Origin: Dehalococcoidia bacterium | GTDB taxonomy: Bacteria > Chloroflexota > Dehalococcoidia > Dehalococcoidales > UBA1222 | NCBI GenBank assembly: GCA_009776515.1 | Contig: WRNP01000017.1 | Location: 1-19,735, forward strand | Length of the DNA: 19,735 nucleotides | Direction: 5' to 3' | Shown here: in pieces, positions 1-6,025 of the stretch | Layout: the number at the start of each line of letters is the position of its first letter | How positions within the stretch are numbered: position 1 is the first letter of the stretch | Notes under the pieces: model-generated | What the model was told of the DNA's origin: nothing | Seen by the model: only the letters and a program-made list of their open reading frames with translations | Database searches by the model: none | Position numbers and translations under genes: made by a program

Positions 1-18
1 GGTGTTCTGTTTGAACGC

Positions 19-88
19 TAACGATGAAAACCGAAAACTTTCGACGCTTTTTCCGAAAATTCGTAACGATGAAACCCGCAAGTTTTAG
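19..88. repeat. Two imperfect direct repeats at the window edge, 45-bp period
   Basis: Bases 19-43 and 64-88 match at 20 of 25 positions, sharing the core TAACGATGAAA then CCG. They lie directly downstream of the last gene of the minus-strand operon, and the second copy overlaps its stop codon. Two copies are too few to tell a tandem array from chance or a small duplication; the array, if any, would continue to the left of the window. Confidence 0.3.
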
Positions 89-564
89 TCTATCAAAGAC
101 AGAATAGTCGCAATGGGCGGGCCGGTCTTTACACCTAATCCATCAGTCCTCACAACCTCATATTCTCCGTCGGCATATCTTTTGGCAATGATTTCAATGA
201 CAGCATCGCCGCTCATGGCCGCACCGAAATCCATCGGATTTCCATTCTCGTCTCGGTAATTGCCCCCTCCGAGATACTCTGTCCGTTCGGGCCAAAAATT
301 TCTGTCTTGGCCTTGGGAAACGTCTGTGCTTTGATATTCCACACCATTGAATTGAAGATACACCTTATAGTCAAACCAAGATACGGAGGACTTATTGGTT
401 ACGGCCAACAGCACATCGTGAGGCTTGGAATATCCGCCATCATCGTACCACGCAACTTCAGCCACCAGTGCCTCAGAGTGAGGCCAAGCAATATGGCTGG
501 CACCCAGTACTAATACAAGCACGGCAACTAATCCCAGGGAAACACCGATCAGCCTGTTCTTCAT
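85..564 (-). CDS. Small membrane-anchored or secreted protein, paralogue of the upstream gene
   Basis: Hypothetical protein of 159 residues. The start at 564 is chosen because GGAGG lies 5 bases upstream and the protein then begins MKNRLIGV followed by a hydrophobic segment to about residue 25, which acts as a signal anchor or signal peptide. The upstream in-frame ATG at 594 would place the ribosome site inside the gene. The exported part, about 130 residues, has no cysteines and looks beta-rich. It shares a block with the neighbouring gene at 651-1112: DENGN, then AM, then AVIEIIAKR and ADGEYE-VVRT. I recognise no family. It is the last gene of a unit that begins with a GntR regulator and an ABC transporter, so a role at the cell envelope linked to that transporter is inferred, not shown. 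Confidence 0.7.
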   Translation of the reverse strand: MKNRLIGVSLGLVAVLVLVLGASHIAWPHSEALVAEVAWYDDGGYSKPHDVLLAVTNKSSVSWFDYKVYLQFNGVEYQSTDVSQGQDRNFWPERTEYLGGGNYRDENGNPMDFGAAMSGDAVIEIIAKRYADGEYEVVRTDGLGVKTGPPIATILSLID

Positions 565-650
565 CGTAACCTCCATAGAATTTATTGGATCCAATGGCGA
601 CCTGTTCTGGTTGCAAGGAGACGCCGCTCAATCAGTGACGAGCTTGTTCA

Positions 651-1112
651 TTATTGCGGTGCCTGGGTAGTGGCAGTGACCAAAACAGTACTTGCCCATA
701 CTCTATAAGTTCTAACAGCTTCGTATTCTCCATCAGCTTCTCTTTTGGCAACGATTTCAACGATAGCATTGCTATTCATGGCCTCTCGGAGATCTAAGAA
801 ATTGCCATTCTCGTCTTGGAAATCTCCATTCCAGAAGCTAGCTGAGGAGCTAGGACCAATAAAAGATACATAATCTACTACGCTTGTGTATTCCGCGCTG
901 TCATATTTTATAGACACCCTAAAATCGAACCAGTAGTCAAAAGACGCATTTGTAACAATCAGCCGGCTACCAACAACAGGGGGGTTATAATCATGCCACT
1001 CAATGGCAGCCCTCATTTCGTTGGAATACGGCTGAAAAATTGCGCTGAACGCCAATACCAACGCAAGCGTTGCAATGAGTCCCAAGAAACCAATTTTTAA
1101 CTGGCTTTGCAT
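651..1112 (-). CDS. Small membrane-anchored or secreted protein, paralogue of the downstream gene
   Basis: Hypothetical protein of 153 residues. The start at 1112 follows GGAGG by about 6 bases and gives a lysine-containing N-terminus and a hydrophobic stretch to about residue 22 (signal anchor). The longer reading from 1157 adds 15 charged residues before the membrane segment and is less likely. The C-terminal half matches the downstream gene: DENGN, AM, IVEIVAKREADGEYE, VRT. The two genes are therefore a tandem duplication that has diverged strongly in the middle. The gene follows the ABC membrane subunit by about 100 bases on the same strand, with no obvious terminator between. Function unknown; an accessory or substrate-sensing protein for the transporter is possible but unsupported by any recognised domain. 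Confidence 0.7.
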   Translation of the reverse strand: MQSQLKIGFLGLIATLALVLAFSAIFQPYSNEMRAAIEWHDYNPPVVGSRLIVTNASFDYWFDFRVSIKYDSAEYTSVVDYVSFIGPSSSASFWNGDFQDENGNFLDLREAMNSNAIVEIVAKREADGEYEAVRTYRVWASTVLVTATTQAPQ

Positions 1113-1212
1113 TCTGTCCTCCCCGTTTTTCAGCTTTCTGTTAGTCCGCCCATCCAAGTTTGGCCATCAAGTCTTAATAAAGAAACCACCACTGTTACGG
1201 CGGCGCTACTTG

Positions 1213-1920
1213 TTACTTAGTTTTCAGATTTGAAACTTCATATTTATTGTCATAAAGCCAGCATGATACCGCAAACAATGTTATTACTACCACGCATTGA
1301 GCAGATATCGCCCCGGTGTTAAGCACTTTTCCACCAAAGCCTGCGCCTATCAAAATGAAGATTGCGAAGACAGTTAGTCCCAATTTCACTAAGCCCGACA
1401 CCAACGAGCCCACAAATGCATGGTTTCTCAATAACGGCACAGATGATGCGGCCACAATAGCAGACATGACTACTGTGGGAACTGAAATAGCTGCATAAAA
1501 CACGGCCTTTATATAAGGGATCCCCCCGAAAGGGAGTAGGGTGATAGCGGAAAATTTGTGCGACACTTCATATGTGAGCATTACTAACCCCCAACCAAGC
1601 GAGAACAGCAGCACATTAAGAATCGTCTTGGTAGTGGCCGTAATCACATAGGGTTGACTGCGCATCTTTTCTAATAAACCGTATGGGGCCCTCAAGCCCA
1701 CCATCACAGAAAGCCCCGGATACACACTTAGCACAAGCATCCCGATAATCATGCCGATCGCGAGCATCGCACTGAAGCTACTTGATAACCACGACACACG
1801 CGTAACAGACTCAGGTAGCAGATAAGCCGCCAGTAGCAAGGCCATCCAAGGTAATATGACCCAGCGTAGATATAATACACATTTTCTTAATTCCCACTTA
1901 GCAGTCTTCGCTATGCTCAT
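1213..1920 (-). CDS. ABC transporter membrane subunit (ABC-2-like permease)
   Basis: A 235-residue protein with about six hydrophobic segments (roughly residues 20-36, 48-72, 100-120, 138-160, 180-198, 205-222) separated by short charged loops, and no ATP-binding motifs. Its start codon overlaps the stop of the upstream ATPase gene by 4 bases (ATGA), the usual arrangement for co-translated partners, so it is very likely the membrane partner of that ATPase. Size and topology suit the permeases of small two-gene exporters such as those of the Ytr/Bcr type, usually a homodimer paired with two ATPase chains. The substrate cannot be read from sequence; related GntR-controlled systems often deal with antibiotics or peptides at the envelope. 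Confidence 0.75.
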   Translation of the reverse strand: MSIAKTAKWELRKCVLYLRWVILPWMALLLAAYLLPESVTRVSWLSSSFSAMLAIGMIIGMLVLSVYPGLSVMVGLRAPYGLLEKMRSQPYVITATTKTILNVLLFSLGWGLVMLTYEVSHKFSAITLLPFGGIPYIKAVFYAAISVPTVVMSAIVAASSVPLLRNHAFVGSLVSGLVKLGLTVFAIFILIGAGFGGKVLNTGAISAQCVVVITLFAVSCWLYDNKYEVSNLKTK

Positions 1921-2609
1921 CTTTCGATGACCTCCAGATAGTAGTCCTCAACCGACTTGCCTTGAGCGCGAATATCCTCAGCAGGGGCCATTACAACTTC
2001 ATTTTTCTTGAGTATAACAATATCGTCAAAAATGGATTGCAAATCACGTATCAAGTGGCTCGCAATAACCATGGACGCCTTTTCCACAATGTTTGCCAAT
2101 ATGGTCATTACAAAATCTCTCTTGATTTTGGGATCCAATCCGGCCAATGGTTCATCCAGCAAAAACACCGATGCGTTACGAGATAAGGATAACAGTAAAC
2201 AGAGCCTTTCTTGATTCCCTTTGGATAGGAACTCTACCCGGCGAGACAATCCCAATTTGAACTCTTCGCACAACATGATCGCTTTTTTATAATCAAAATC
2301 ATCGAAAAAGTCTTTGTAGAATTGAATTGCGTCTTTTACCTGCATGAACCTATATAAGTTCACCGGTTCCAGTAAAAAAGAAACCTTGTCCCTCGTATGG
2401 CGAGAAATTATCTGCCCGTCAATTGCCATAACCCCACTGTCTGGCTTCAATATATCCGCCATAAGCCGAAGCAAGGTCGTTTTCCCAATGCCGTTTTCGC
2501 CGAGCAGGCCAATCACCCGGCCTCGCGGCAGAGCGAACGAGAGATTATCAAACACAATGTTCCTCCCGTAACGCTTGGACAAATTGCTAACTGTGATTAT
2601 GTCATTCAT
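1917..2609 (-). CDS. ABC transporter ATP-binding protein
   Basis: A 230-residue nucleotide-binding subunit with all diagnostic motifs: Walker A GENGIGKTT (37-45), signature LSKGNQ (128-133), Walker B VFLLDEP (148-154) with catalytic E153, and H-loop H185. The Q-loop glutamine position appears to be Glu81 (LLEP), as is common in the YtrB/CcmA-like group of exporters. It should hydrolyse ATP to drive the permease encoded by the next gene. The start overlaps the end of the GntR regulator gene by 8 bases (ATGAATGA), and its stop overlaps the permease start by 4 bases, so the three are co-transcribed and translationally coupled. The regulator next door points to substrate-induced expression. Identification as an ABC ATPase is secure; the substrate is not known. 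Confidence 0.93.
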   Translation of the reverse strand: MNDIITVSNLSKRYGRNIVFDNLSFALPRGRVIGLLGENGIGKTTLLRLMADILKPDSGVMAIDGQIISRHTRDKVSFLLEPVNLYRFMQVKDAIQFYKDFFDDFDYKKAIMLCEEFKLGLSRRVEFLSKGNQERLCLLLSLSRNASVFLLDEPLAGLDPKIKRDFVMTILANIVEKASMVIASHLIRDLQSIFDDIVILKKNEVVMAPAEDIRAQGKSVEDYYLEVIER

Positions 2610-2958
2610 CGGTCAAAGCCTCCTTGACTAATTCTAAAACAGATTCCTCTGTATGTATCCCCATGTTTTTCATCCCACGAACAAACTCTTTCACATGCGT
2701 ATGAATCATCATGCTCTCCAGCGTTGACCTAGCGCCCAGAACAATAAAACTGCCGATGCCTTTTTTTGCTTGAATAACACTTTCTGTTTCCAGGAGCTGC
2801 ATGGCCCTCTGTACAGTCAATGGAGTAACCTCGTAAAACACGGCATATTCGCGAACTGATTTTAGTTTCTCTCCGTCCACTAATTTCCCTGAGACGACCT
2901 GCTCTTTGATATCATTGGCGATCTGAATATATATCGGAACGCTGTCTTTAAAACTCAT
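2602..2958 (-). CDS. GntR-family transcriptional regulator, YtrA-type
   Basis: A 118-residue protein. The start at 2958 has AAGGTG about 6 bases upstream; a longer reading from 3018 lacks this. Residues 5-75 form a GntR winged helix: PIYIQIANDIKEQVVSGKL, then the KLKSVREYA segment, the recognition helix around EVTPLTVQRAMQLLE, and the wing with KKGIGSF. The remaining 40 or so residues are too short for a FadR, HutC or MocR effector domain; a short helical C-terminus is the mark of the YtrA subfamily, which represses adjacent ABC transporter operons. The gene order regulator-ATPase-permease matches. A palindrome just after the -10 region at 3256-3276, repeated at 5909-5930, is the likely binding site. 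The effector is unknown. Confidence 0.9.
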   Translation of the reverse strand: MSFKDSVPIYIQIANDIKEQVVSGKLVDGEKLKSVREYAVFYEVTPLTVQRAMQLLETESVIQAKKGIGSFIVLGARSTLESMMIHTHVKEFVRGMKNMGIHTEESVLELVKEALTDE

Positions 2959-2984
2959 CTTATTCACCTTTGATATTATTATGC

Positions 2985-3222
2985 CTAGACTGGCCATCTC
3001 CGCATGCACGGTGACCAAAGCGATTCAATCCTAAATGATGGGATCTCAGTATCATATCCATATATGTACTCAATTGCTATCTTTGAAACCACAGATGCTA
3101 TTTCTGCTTCTGCCCCCAAAAAAAGATCCTTTGTGCCCAAATTTTCTGCAATGCCCTCCGCGCGCGCAACAGAACTACGAGGCATTAGACCCGTCTGGAA
3201 TTAACGATATCGCTGTACTCAT
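2985..3222 (-). pseudogene. Short ORF at the head of the GntR/ABC unit, disrupted by a frame change
   Basis: An ATG at 3222 preceded by GGAAG opens a 15-codon frame (MSTAISLIPDGSNAS) that stops at 3175. The overlapping +1 frame runs on from there to a stop at 2985, with protein-like composition (AEGIAENLGTKDLFLG, then IAIEYIYGYDTEIPSF). Joining the two at the TCG-TAG site by a one-base shift gives a continuous protein of about 78 residues. The second frame alone could start at ATG 3185, but no good ribosome site precedes it. This may be a frame-shifted gene, a leader peptide followed by a small protein, or a sequencing error. I do not recognise the product. It lies between the operator-bearing promoter and the GntR gene. 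Confidence 0.4.
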
Positions 3223-3255
3223 AATTACTTCTTCCAAAATCCTACCCTGCCGGTG

Positions 3256-3276
3256 CTGTACTATTTTGTAGCACAG
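3256..3276. promoter_or_regulatory. Candidate GntR (YtrA-type) operator, copy 1
   Basis: A 21-bp palindrome of the form CTGT-N-CTA-N5-TAG-N-ACAG, read on the minus strand. It lies 5 bases downstream of the -10 position, where a bound repressor would block initiation. An almost identical site in the same position lies at 5909-5930. The regulator is inferred to be the GntR protein encoded just downstream. Confidence 0.6.
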
Positions 3277-3281
3277 ATATT

Positions 3282-3316
3282 ATCATGCCGCCTGCTATTG
3301 ACAGTGTCAACAAGCC
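3282..3316 (-). promoter_or_regulatory. Promoter of the GntR/ABC unit
   Basis: On the minus strand the -35 box is a perfect TTGACA (3305-3310), inside a 12-base block GGCTTGTTGACA shared with the promoter near 5964. At a 17-base spacer the -10 is CATGAT (3282-3287); an alternative GATAAT lies at 3279-3284 with a 20-base spacer. The -10 is weaker than in the sister promoter. Confidence 0.55.
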
Positions 3317-3323
3317 ATATTTC

Positions 3324-3353
3324 ATTCATCGTGGTGCGCGCTAGCGCATGAAT
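3324..3353. other. Interrupted hairpin between the lipoprotein-like gene and the GntR promoter
   Basis: Arms ATTCA/TGAAT and TGCGC/GCGCA with loop GCTA and a 6-base bulge on one side. It sits after the minus-strand gene ending at 3429 and just before the -35 box at 3310. There is no T-run, so an intrinsic terminator is possible but weak. The rest of 3317-3428 shows nothing I can name. Confidence 0.3.
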
Positions 3354-3428
3354 TTTAGAGGCGACCTTGTGGTTTTTCGGAGTTTGTCCGTAAACGTAAG
3401 TATTCGCTCTTTGCATTAAACCAGACTC

Positions 3429-3989
3429 TCAAATAATATACTGGTCAAGATGCTTGACTACCGTGGTAGCTAGTGATTGCAAAGAGAAGCCACTCTGTGG
3501 AGTTATGTATGAATATAATATTGCCACGAAGACATTATCATACTTGATGGCAAGTTGTTCATAACCACCAAAACTAGGGCTTGATACCCACGCATCCAGG
3601 ATTCCTTCAGTACCATAAGACGCTGTAGCCTTATCCCCCACATTAAAACTCATTGCTTCCTTGTAACCAGTTGCTACGAGAAGATCACCAGAGCTAATCG
3701 TCTGTGCAACAACAGGATCTGCAATCCACATCAAACATTGGAGCCATGGTCCTATGTCTCCGCCAGACAACGACCAAAGGAACGCCTTGTTACTTTCACC
3801 CCATTGCATATGATTCTCATCAATTATGTCATATGTAAAAGAACGTGCATTCCTAGGGAGTTCGGCGGAGAAATCAAATACCGTTGGCGCATCATCAAGT
3901 GTCAGTACACGCGCTGGAGCACCACACGATAAAGCTACAAGAAGCGCGCCAACTACAAGCGCAATGCTGGAAAAGCAAGTACTTTTCAT
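3429..3989 (-). CDS. Exported, probably lipid-anchored hypothetical protein
   Basis: A 186-residue protein starting at 3989, with AAGGA 8 bases upstream. The longer reading from 4031 is rejected because its extra 14 codons fall in a perfect hairpin. The N-terminus MKSTCFSSIALVVGALLVALSCG is a signal peptide; Cys22 in ALSC suggests a lipoprotein, though the -3 residue (Ala) departs from the classic lipobox. The mature part has mixed beta-type sequence (TYDIIDENHMQWGESNKAFLW, then VFVAILYSYI) and no motif I recognise. It is last in the minus-strand unit of exported proteins that begins near 5882, separated from its neighbour by the hairpin at 4013-4046. Function unknown. Confidence 0.65.
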   Translation of the reverse strand: MKSTCFSSIALVVGALLVALSCGAPARVLTLDDAPTVFDFSAELPRNARSFTYDIIDENHMQWGESNKAFLWSLSGGDIGPWLQCLMWIADPVVAQTISSGDLLVATGYKEAMSFNVGDKATASYGTEGILDAWVSSPSFGGYEQLAIKYDNVFVAILYSYITPQSGFSLQSLATTVVKHLDQYII

Positions 3990-4012
3990 TTTGATTCCTT
4001 TCAGGACAAGGA

Positions 4013-4046
4013 CGGCCAGGGCAGAGTGCACACTCTGCCCTGGCCG
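4013..4046. terminator. 34-bp perfect palindrome between two exported-protein genes
   Basis: A perfect inverted repeat centred on GTGCAC at 4027-4032, with 17-base arms including GGCCAGGG and GCAGAGTG. On the minus strand it lies 49 bases after the stop of the gene at 4096-5025 and just before the ribosome site of the next gene. In RNA it would form a very stable stem, followed by TCCTTGTCCT rather than a clean U-run. It could be a terminator or a processing and stability stem tuning expression of the downstream lipoprotein-like gene. Confidence 0.6.
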
Positions 4047-4095
4047 CTCAAAGAGTTAAGACATAGTCATGTAGCCCCTGGTCTTCCTCAGCGAT

Positions 4096-5025
4096 CTACC
4101 ACTGTATGTCTATATAAGACCAATAGGTAGAATAGCCGCTGTCTCCAACGTTTGCTATTGTGTTCAGCACGGATGGAATAGGCGCATCTATAATTGCGAA
4201 GGTAACCAGTCTCGCAAAATAGGAGTTCCCGGCATATAGGGTAGCGCCGAAAGAGCAATTGGAACTGGTGATACGCCCACCAACGTTTGCTGAGCCACCA
4301 AACGCAACACGGCTATTATACGCATCTTTGTATGCGATTACAGTATTCGTTGCAACATCCACCAGCTCTGCCCGTACAATCCATTGTGCGGCTGGAGTAC
4401 CCGGGGCATACAAGTAGCCAAAGGCATTTCCATCAAATACAATCGTGGCATTCATTGACCCCGTCCCAGTGACCTGAAAATATGCTCCAGTATACGCCCA
4501 TGTTTCAGGTTTACCTTGGAGCGCCATGGTGACCTTTGCATAATTTGTTCTGGTGGCAATATTGTAGGTATGGTAGTAAGCGGCATTGCCTACTGCATTA
4601 TCGCCGTCATCGCCATAATTTGCTGACAGTAGCGTGGTATTAGACCGTCTTGTATTGTCGCCAATATCAATTGTCACAATATCCGCGGGCAGGTCTGTAA
4701 GCGTGGGCATCGGTGCAACAAAGCTTGTTGCCGCTGCCTCAACCCGAGCCAAGGCCAGCTGTCCCGCCTCCCATTCTTCATCAGATATGGGCTTCCCAGC
4801 CCTGTTTTCGTTGTACCACTTTTCTGCCTCATAGTCCCGTGGAGCCAAGGGGACAGTCCCATCAGTAAGATCAAGGATTTGAAAAGCAGGCCAAACTCTG
4901 CCGCTATCAGTGCCAGTCTTGTCATTAGGCCCTTCAGCGCTTACAGGAATCACTGAGACAAGAGCTATGGCCACAACCAGAGCCAGAGCCAAGGGTTTTA
5001 ACAATACCGAACGAAACTTTCTCAT
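4096..5025 (-). CDS. Secreted protein, full-length member of a local paralogous family
   Basis: A 309-residue protein with an excellent ribosome site (AAAGGAGG, 6 bases before ATG 5025). Residues 1-30 are a signal peptide ending VSA, cleaved before EGPNDKT. Residues 31-117 form a conserved N-terminal module also found in two adjacent damaged copies: GTDSGRVW, DGTVPLAPRDYE, a WYNEN-AGKPISDEEWEA block at 70-87 and PTLTDLPADIVTIDIGDNT. Residues 118-309 are a beta-rich domain with many Gly, Ser, Asn and aromatic residues, present only in this copy, without a recognised motif. There is no anchor or sorting signal at the C-terminus (ends SYIDIQW), so it is probably released or bound non-covalently. 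Its function is unknown; its promoter context ties it to the GntR/ABC unit. Confidence 0.75.
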   Translation of the reverse strand: MRKFRSVLLKPLALALVVAIALVSVIPVSAEGPNDKTGTDSGRVWPAFQILDLTDGTVPLAPRDYEAEKWYNENRAGKPISDEEWEAGQLALARVEAAATSFVAPMPTLTDLPADIVTIDIGDNTRRSNTTLLSANYGDDGDNAVGNAAYYHTYNIATRTNYAKVTMALQGKPETWAYTGAYFQVTGTGSMNATIVFDGNAFGYLYAPGTPAAQWIVRAELVDVATNTVIAYKDAYNSRVAFGGSANVGGRITSSNCSFGATLYAGNSYFARLVTFAIIDAPIPSVLNTIANVGDSGYSTYWSYIDIQW

Positions 5026-5148
5026 TTCGTTCCTCCTTTGTGATTTTATTGGCCAGATGAGCCAGGCGGAGGGATGGGGTGTAATTGGATAGGAGAACCT
5101 AGGGCCAATGGATATTTAGTTTCACTTTCTTGATATAGCTATCACCTC
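5026..5148 (-). other. Intergenic stretch with an orphan Shine-Dalgarno sequence
   Basis: On the minus strand a perfect AGGAGGTGAT (about 5140-5150) overlaps the stop of the fragment at 5149, but no ATG, GTG or TTG stands at a usable distance. The sequence that follows, ATATCAAGAAAGTG, looks like a start region that has lost its start codon. The remainder up to the ribosome site of the 309-residue gene shows no clear promoter. Confidence 0.35.
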
Positions 5149-5400
5149 CTAATTTCGCATATTACTGGGGATTAATGGGTTACCAACATCAATGATAGTA
5201 ACCATGTCAGGAGACACCGTTGAAATATCGGGTATTGGCACTTGCAGGATTGATGACATAGCCTCGGCTTGTGCTTCTAACTGCTGCAATGCCTCCCATT
5301 CTTCATCAGATATGGGCTTCCCAGCCATGTTTTCGTTCCACCACTCTGCTACTTCATAGTTCCGTGCAGCCAAGGGGACAGTCCCATCGGTGCCATCAAT
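5149..5400 (-). pseudogene. Headless fragment of the local secreted-protein family
   Basis: The frame carries DGTDGTVPLAARNYE, AEWWNENMAGKPISDEEWEA, LQQLEAQAEAM and a degraded tail ending NPLIPSNMRN. It matches the neighbouring copy at 5460-5882 almost exactly in the middle, but there is no start codon, signal peptide or ribosome site: upstream the frame meets a TGA within a few codons. The C-terminal beta domain of the 309-residue member is also missing. This is a remnant of a tandem duplication and is probably not translated. Confidence 0.7.
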
Positions 5401-5401
5401 G
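5254..5401. repeat. Direct repeat, copy A (pairs with 5538-5682)
   Basis: About 148 bases nearly identical to 5538-5682, offset by 284 bases and differing by one in-frame 3-base indel and a few substitutions. It encodes the WWNENMAGKPISDEEWEA block of the secreted-protein family. A more diverged third copy lies within 4096-5025. Confidence 0.8.
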
Positions 5402-5442
5402 GCATTGCTCCAGTATCACACGGTTCGCATCATTAGATAATT

Positions 5443-5480
5443 TTGCGTTGTTACCGATATCACGTATTGTCGCCGATATC
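5443..5480. repeat. Imperfect 19-base tandem duplication at the stop of the truncated paralogue
   Basis: Bases 5443-5461 and 5462-5480 match at 13 of 19 positions and both end CCGATATC. In the gene direction this puts GATATCGG twice. As 19 is not a multiple of three, the second unit is read out of frame, giving the TGA at 5460-5462. In another frame the sequence would read on as DIGNNAKLSNDANRV. Confidence 0.5.
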
Positions 5481-5882
5481 GATGATGACTATGCCAGACA
5501 GGTCTGTAAGCGTGGGTATCGGGACGGTTAAGTTGGCTGACATAGCCTCGGCTTGTGCTTCTAACTGCTGCAATGCCTCCCATTCTTCATCAGATATGGG
5601 TTTTCCGGCCATGTTTTCGTTCCACCACTCTGCTGCTTCATAGTTCCATACCAAGGGGACAGTCCCATCGGTGCCATCAATGAATTGATAAGCGGACCAA
5701 ACTCTGCCGCTATCAGTGCCAGTCTTGTCATTAGGCCCTTCAGCACATATGGCATGGCCATCATCGTAAACACCGCTACCATCATAAGAATCGCTATTTG
5801 AGCGCGCCGACACCCCAACCCCAAGTCCGACAACAAAAGTTACGAGCACAACTGACAACAGCCCTACTGCTAATGCTTTCAT
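5460..5882 (-). CDS. Truncated secreted protein, N-terminal module only
   Basis: A 140-residue protein starting at 5882 after GGGAAG. The signal peptide covers about residues 1-26 (MKALAVGLLSVVLVTFVVGL, ending GVSA). The next 20 residues are Ser/Asp/Gly-rich, then comes the same module as in the 309-residue paralogue: AEGPNDKTGTDSGRVW, DGTDGTVPL, AEWWNENMAGKPISDEEWEA, PIPTLTDL, IIDIGDNT. It stops exactly where the paralogue enters its beta domain, at a small tandem duplication, so it is probably a truncated gene, though a stable short exported protein is possible. It is the first gene behind the promoter and palindrome at 5909-5970, which resemble those of the GntR/ABC unit. Function unknown. 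Confidence 0.65.
   Translation of the reverse strand: MKALAVGLLSVVLVTFVVGLGVGVSARSNSDSYDGSGVYDDGHAICAEGPNDKTGTDSGRVWSAYQFIDGTDGTVPLVWNYEAAEWWNENMAGKPISDEEWEALQQLEAQAEAMSANLTVPIPTLTDLSGIVIIDIGDNT
5538..5682. repeat. Direct repeat, copy B (pairs with 5254-5401)
   Basis: Second copy of the 145-148 base repeat inside the truncated paralogue. It is 3 bases shorter than copy A because VW replaces AAR just before NYE. High identity suggests recent duplication or gene conversion. Confidence 0.8.
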
Positions 5883-5908
5883 CGTTCTTCCCTTTCTCCT
5901 GTATAATA

Positions 5909-5930
5909 CTGCACTACTTATGTAGCACAG
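5909..5930. promoter_or_regulatory. Candidate GntR (YtrA-type) operator, copy 2
   Basis: A 22-bp palindrome (minus strand CTG-TG-CTAC-ATAA-GTAG-TG-CAG, nine of eleven pairs complementary). It shares CTGTGCTACA and TAGT-N-CAG with the site at 3256-3276 and also sits 5 bases after the -10 box, over the likely transcription start. Joint control by the GntR protein at 2602-2958 is inferred. Confidence 0.6.
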
Positions 5931-5935
5931 TCGCT

Positions 5936-5970
5936 ATCTTATCACTTGCCTTTTGTATTGTCAACAAGCC
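5936..5970 (-). promoter_or_regulatory. Promoter of the exported-protein unit
   Basis: On the minus strand: TTGACA (5959-5964), 17-base spacer, TAAGAT (5936-5941). The upstream six bases GGCTTG are identical to those of the promoter at 3282-3316. It is a strong sigma70-type match placed to read the truncated paralogue at 5882 and possibly the whole run of exported genes down to 3429. Confidence 0.75.
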
Positions 5971-6025
5971 AATGGCAACGCGTGTAAATTGCCCATCTCC
6001 CTCCACCCTGCTATGCTTTGTCACG

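Noticed and set aside
1..90. CRISPR array at the window edge
   Set aside because: There are only two imperfect units, and the second overlaps a coding end; spacing and divergence do not fit a CRISPR repeat.
4674..4925. Minus-strand frame of 83 codons inside the 309-residue gene
   Set aside because: It is the alternate frame of the secreted-protein module; the main frame has the ribosome site and signal peptide.
5798..6025. N-terminal extension of the MFS transporter frame
   Set aside because: It lies over the opposite-strand promoter, operator and signal-peptide gene, and the transporter-like sequence begins only at MLERKAFRWPEYF.
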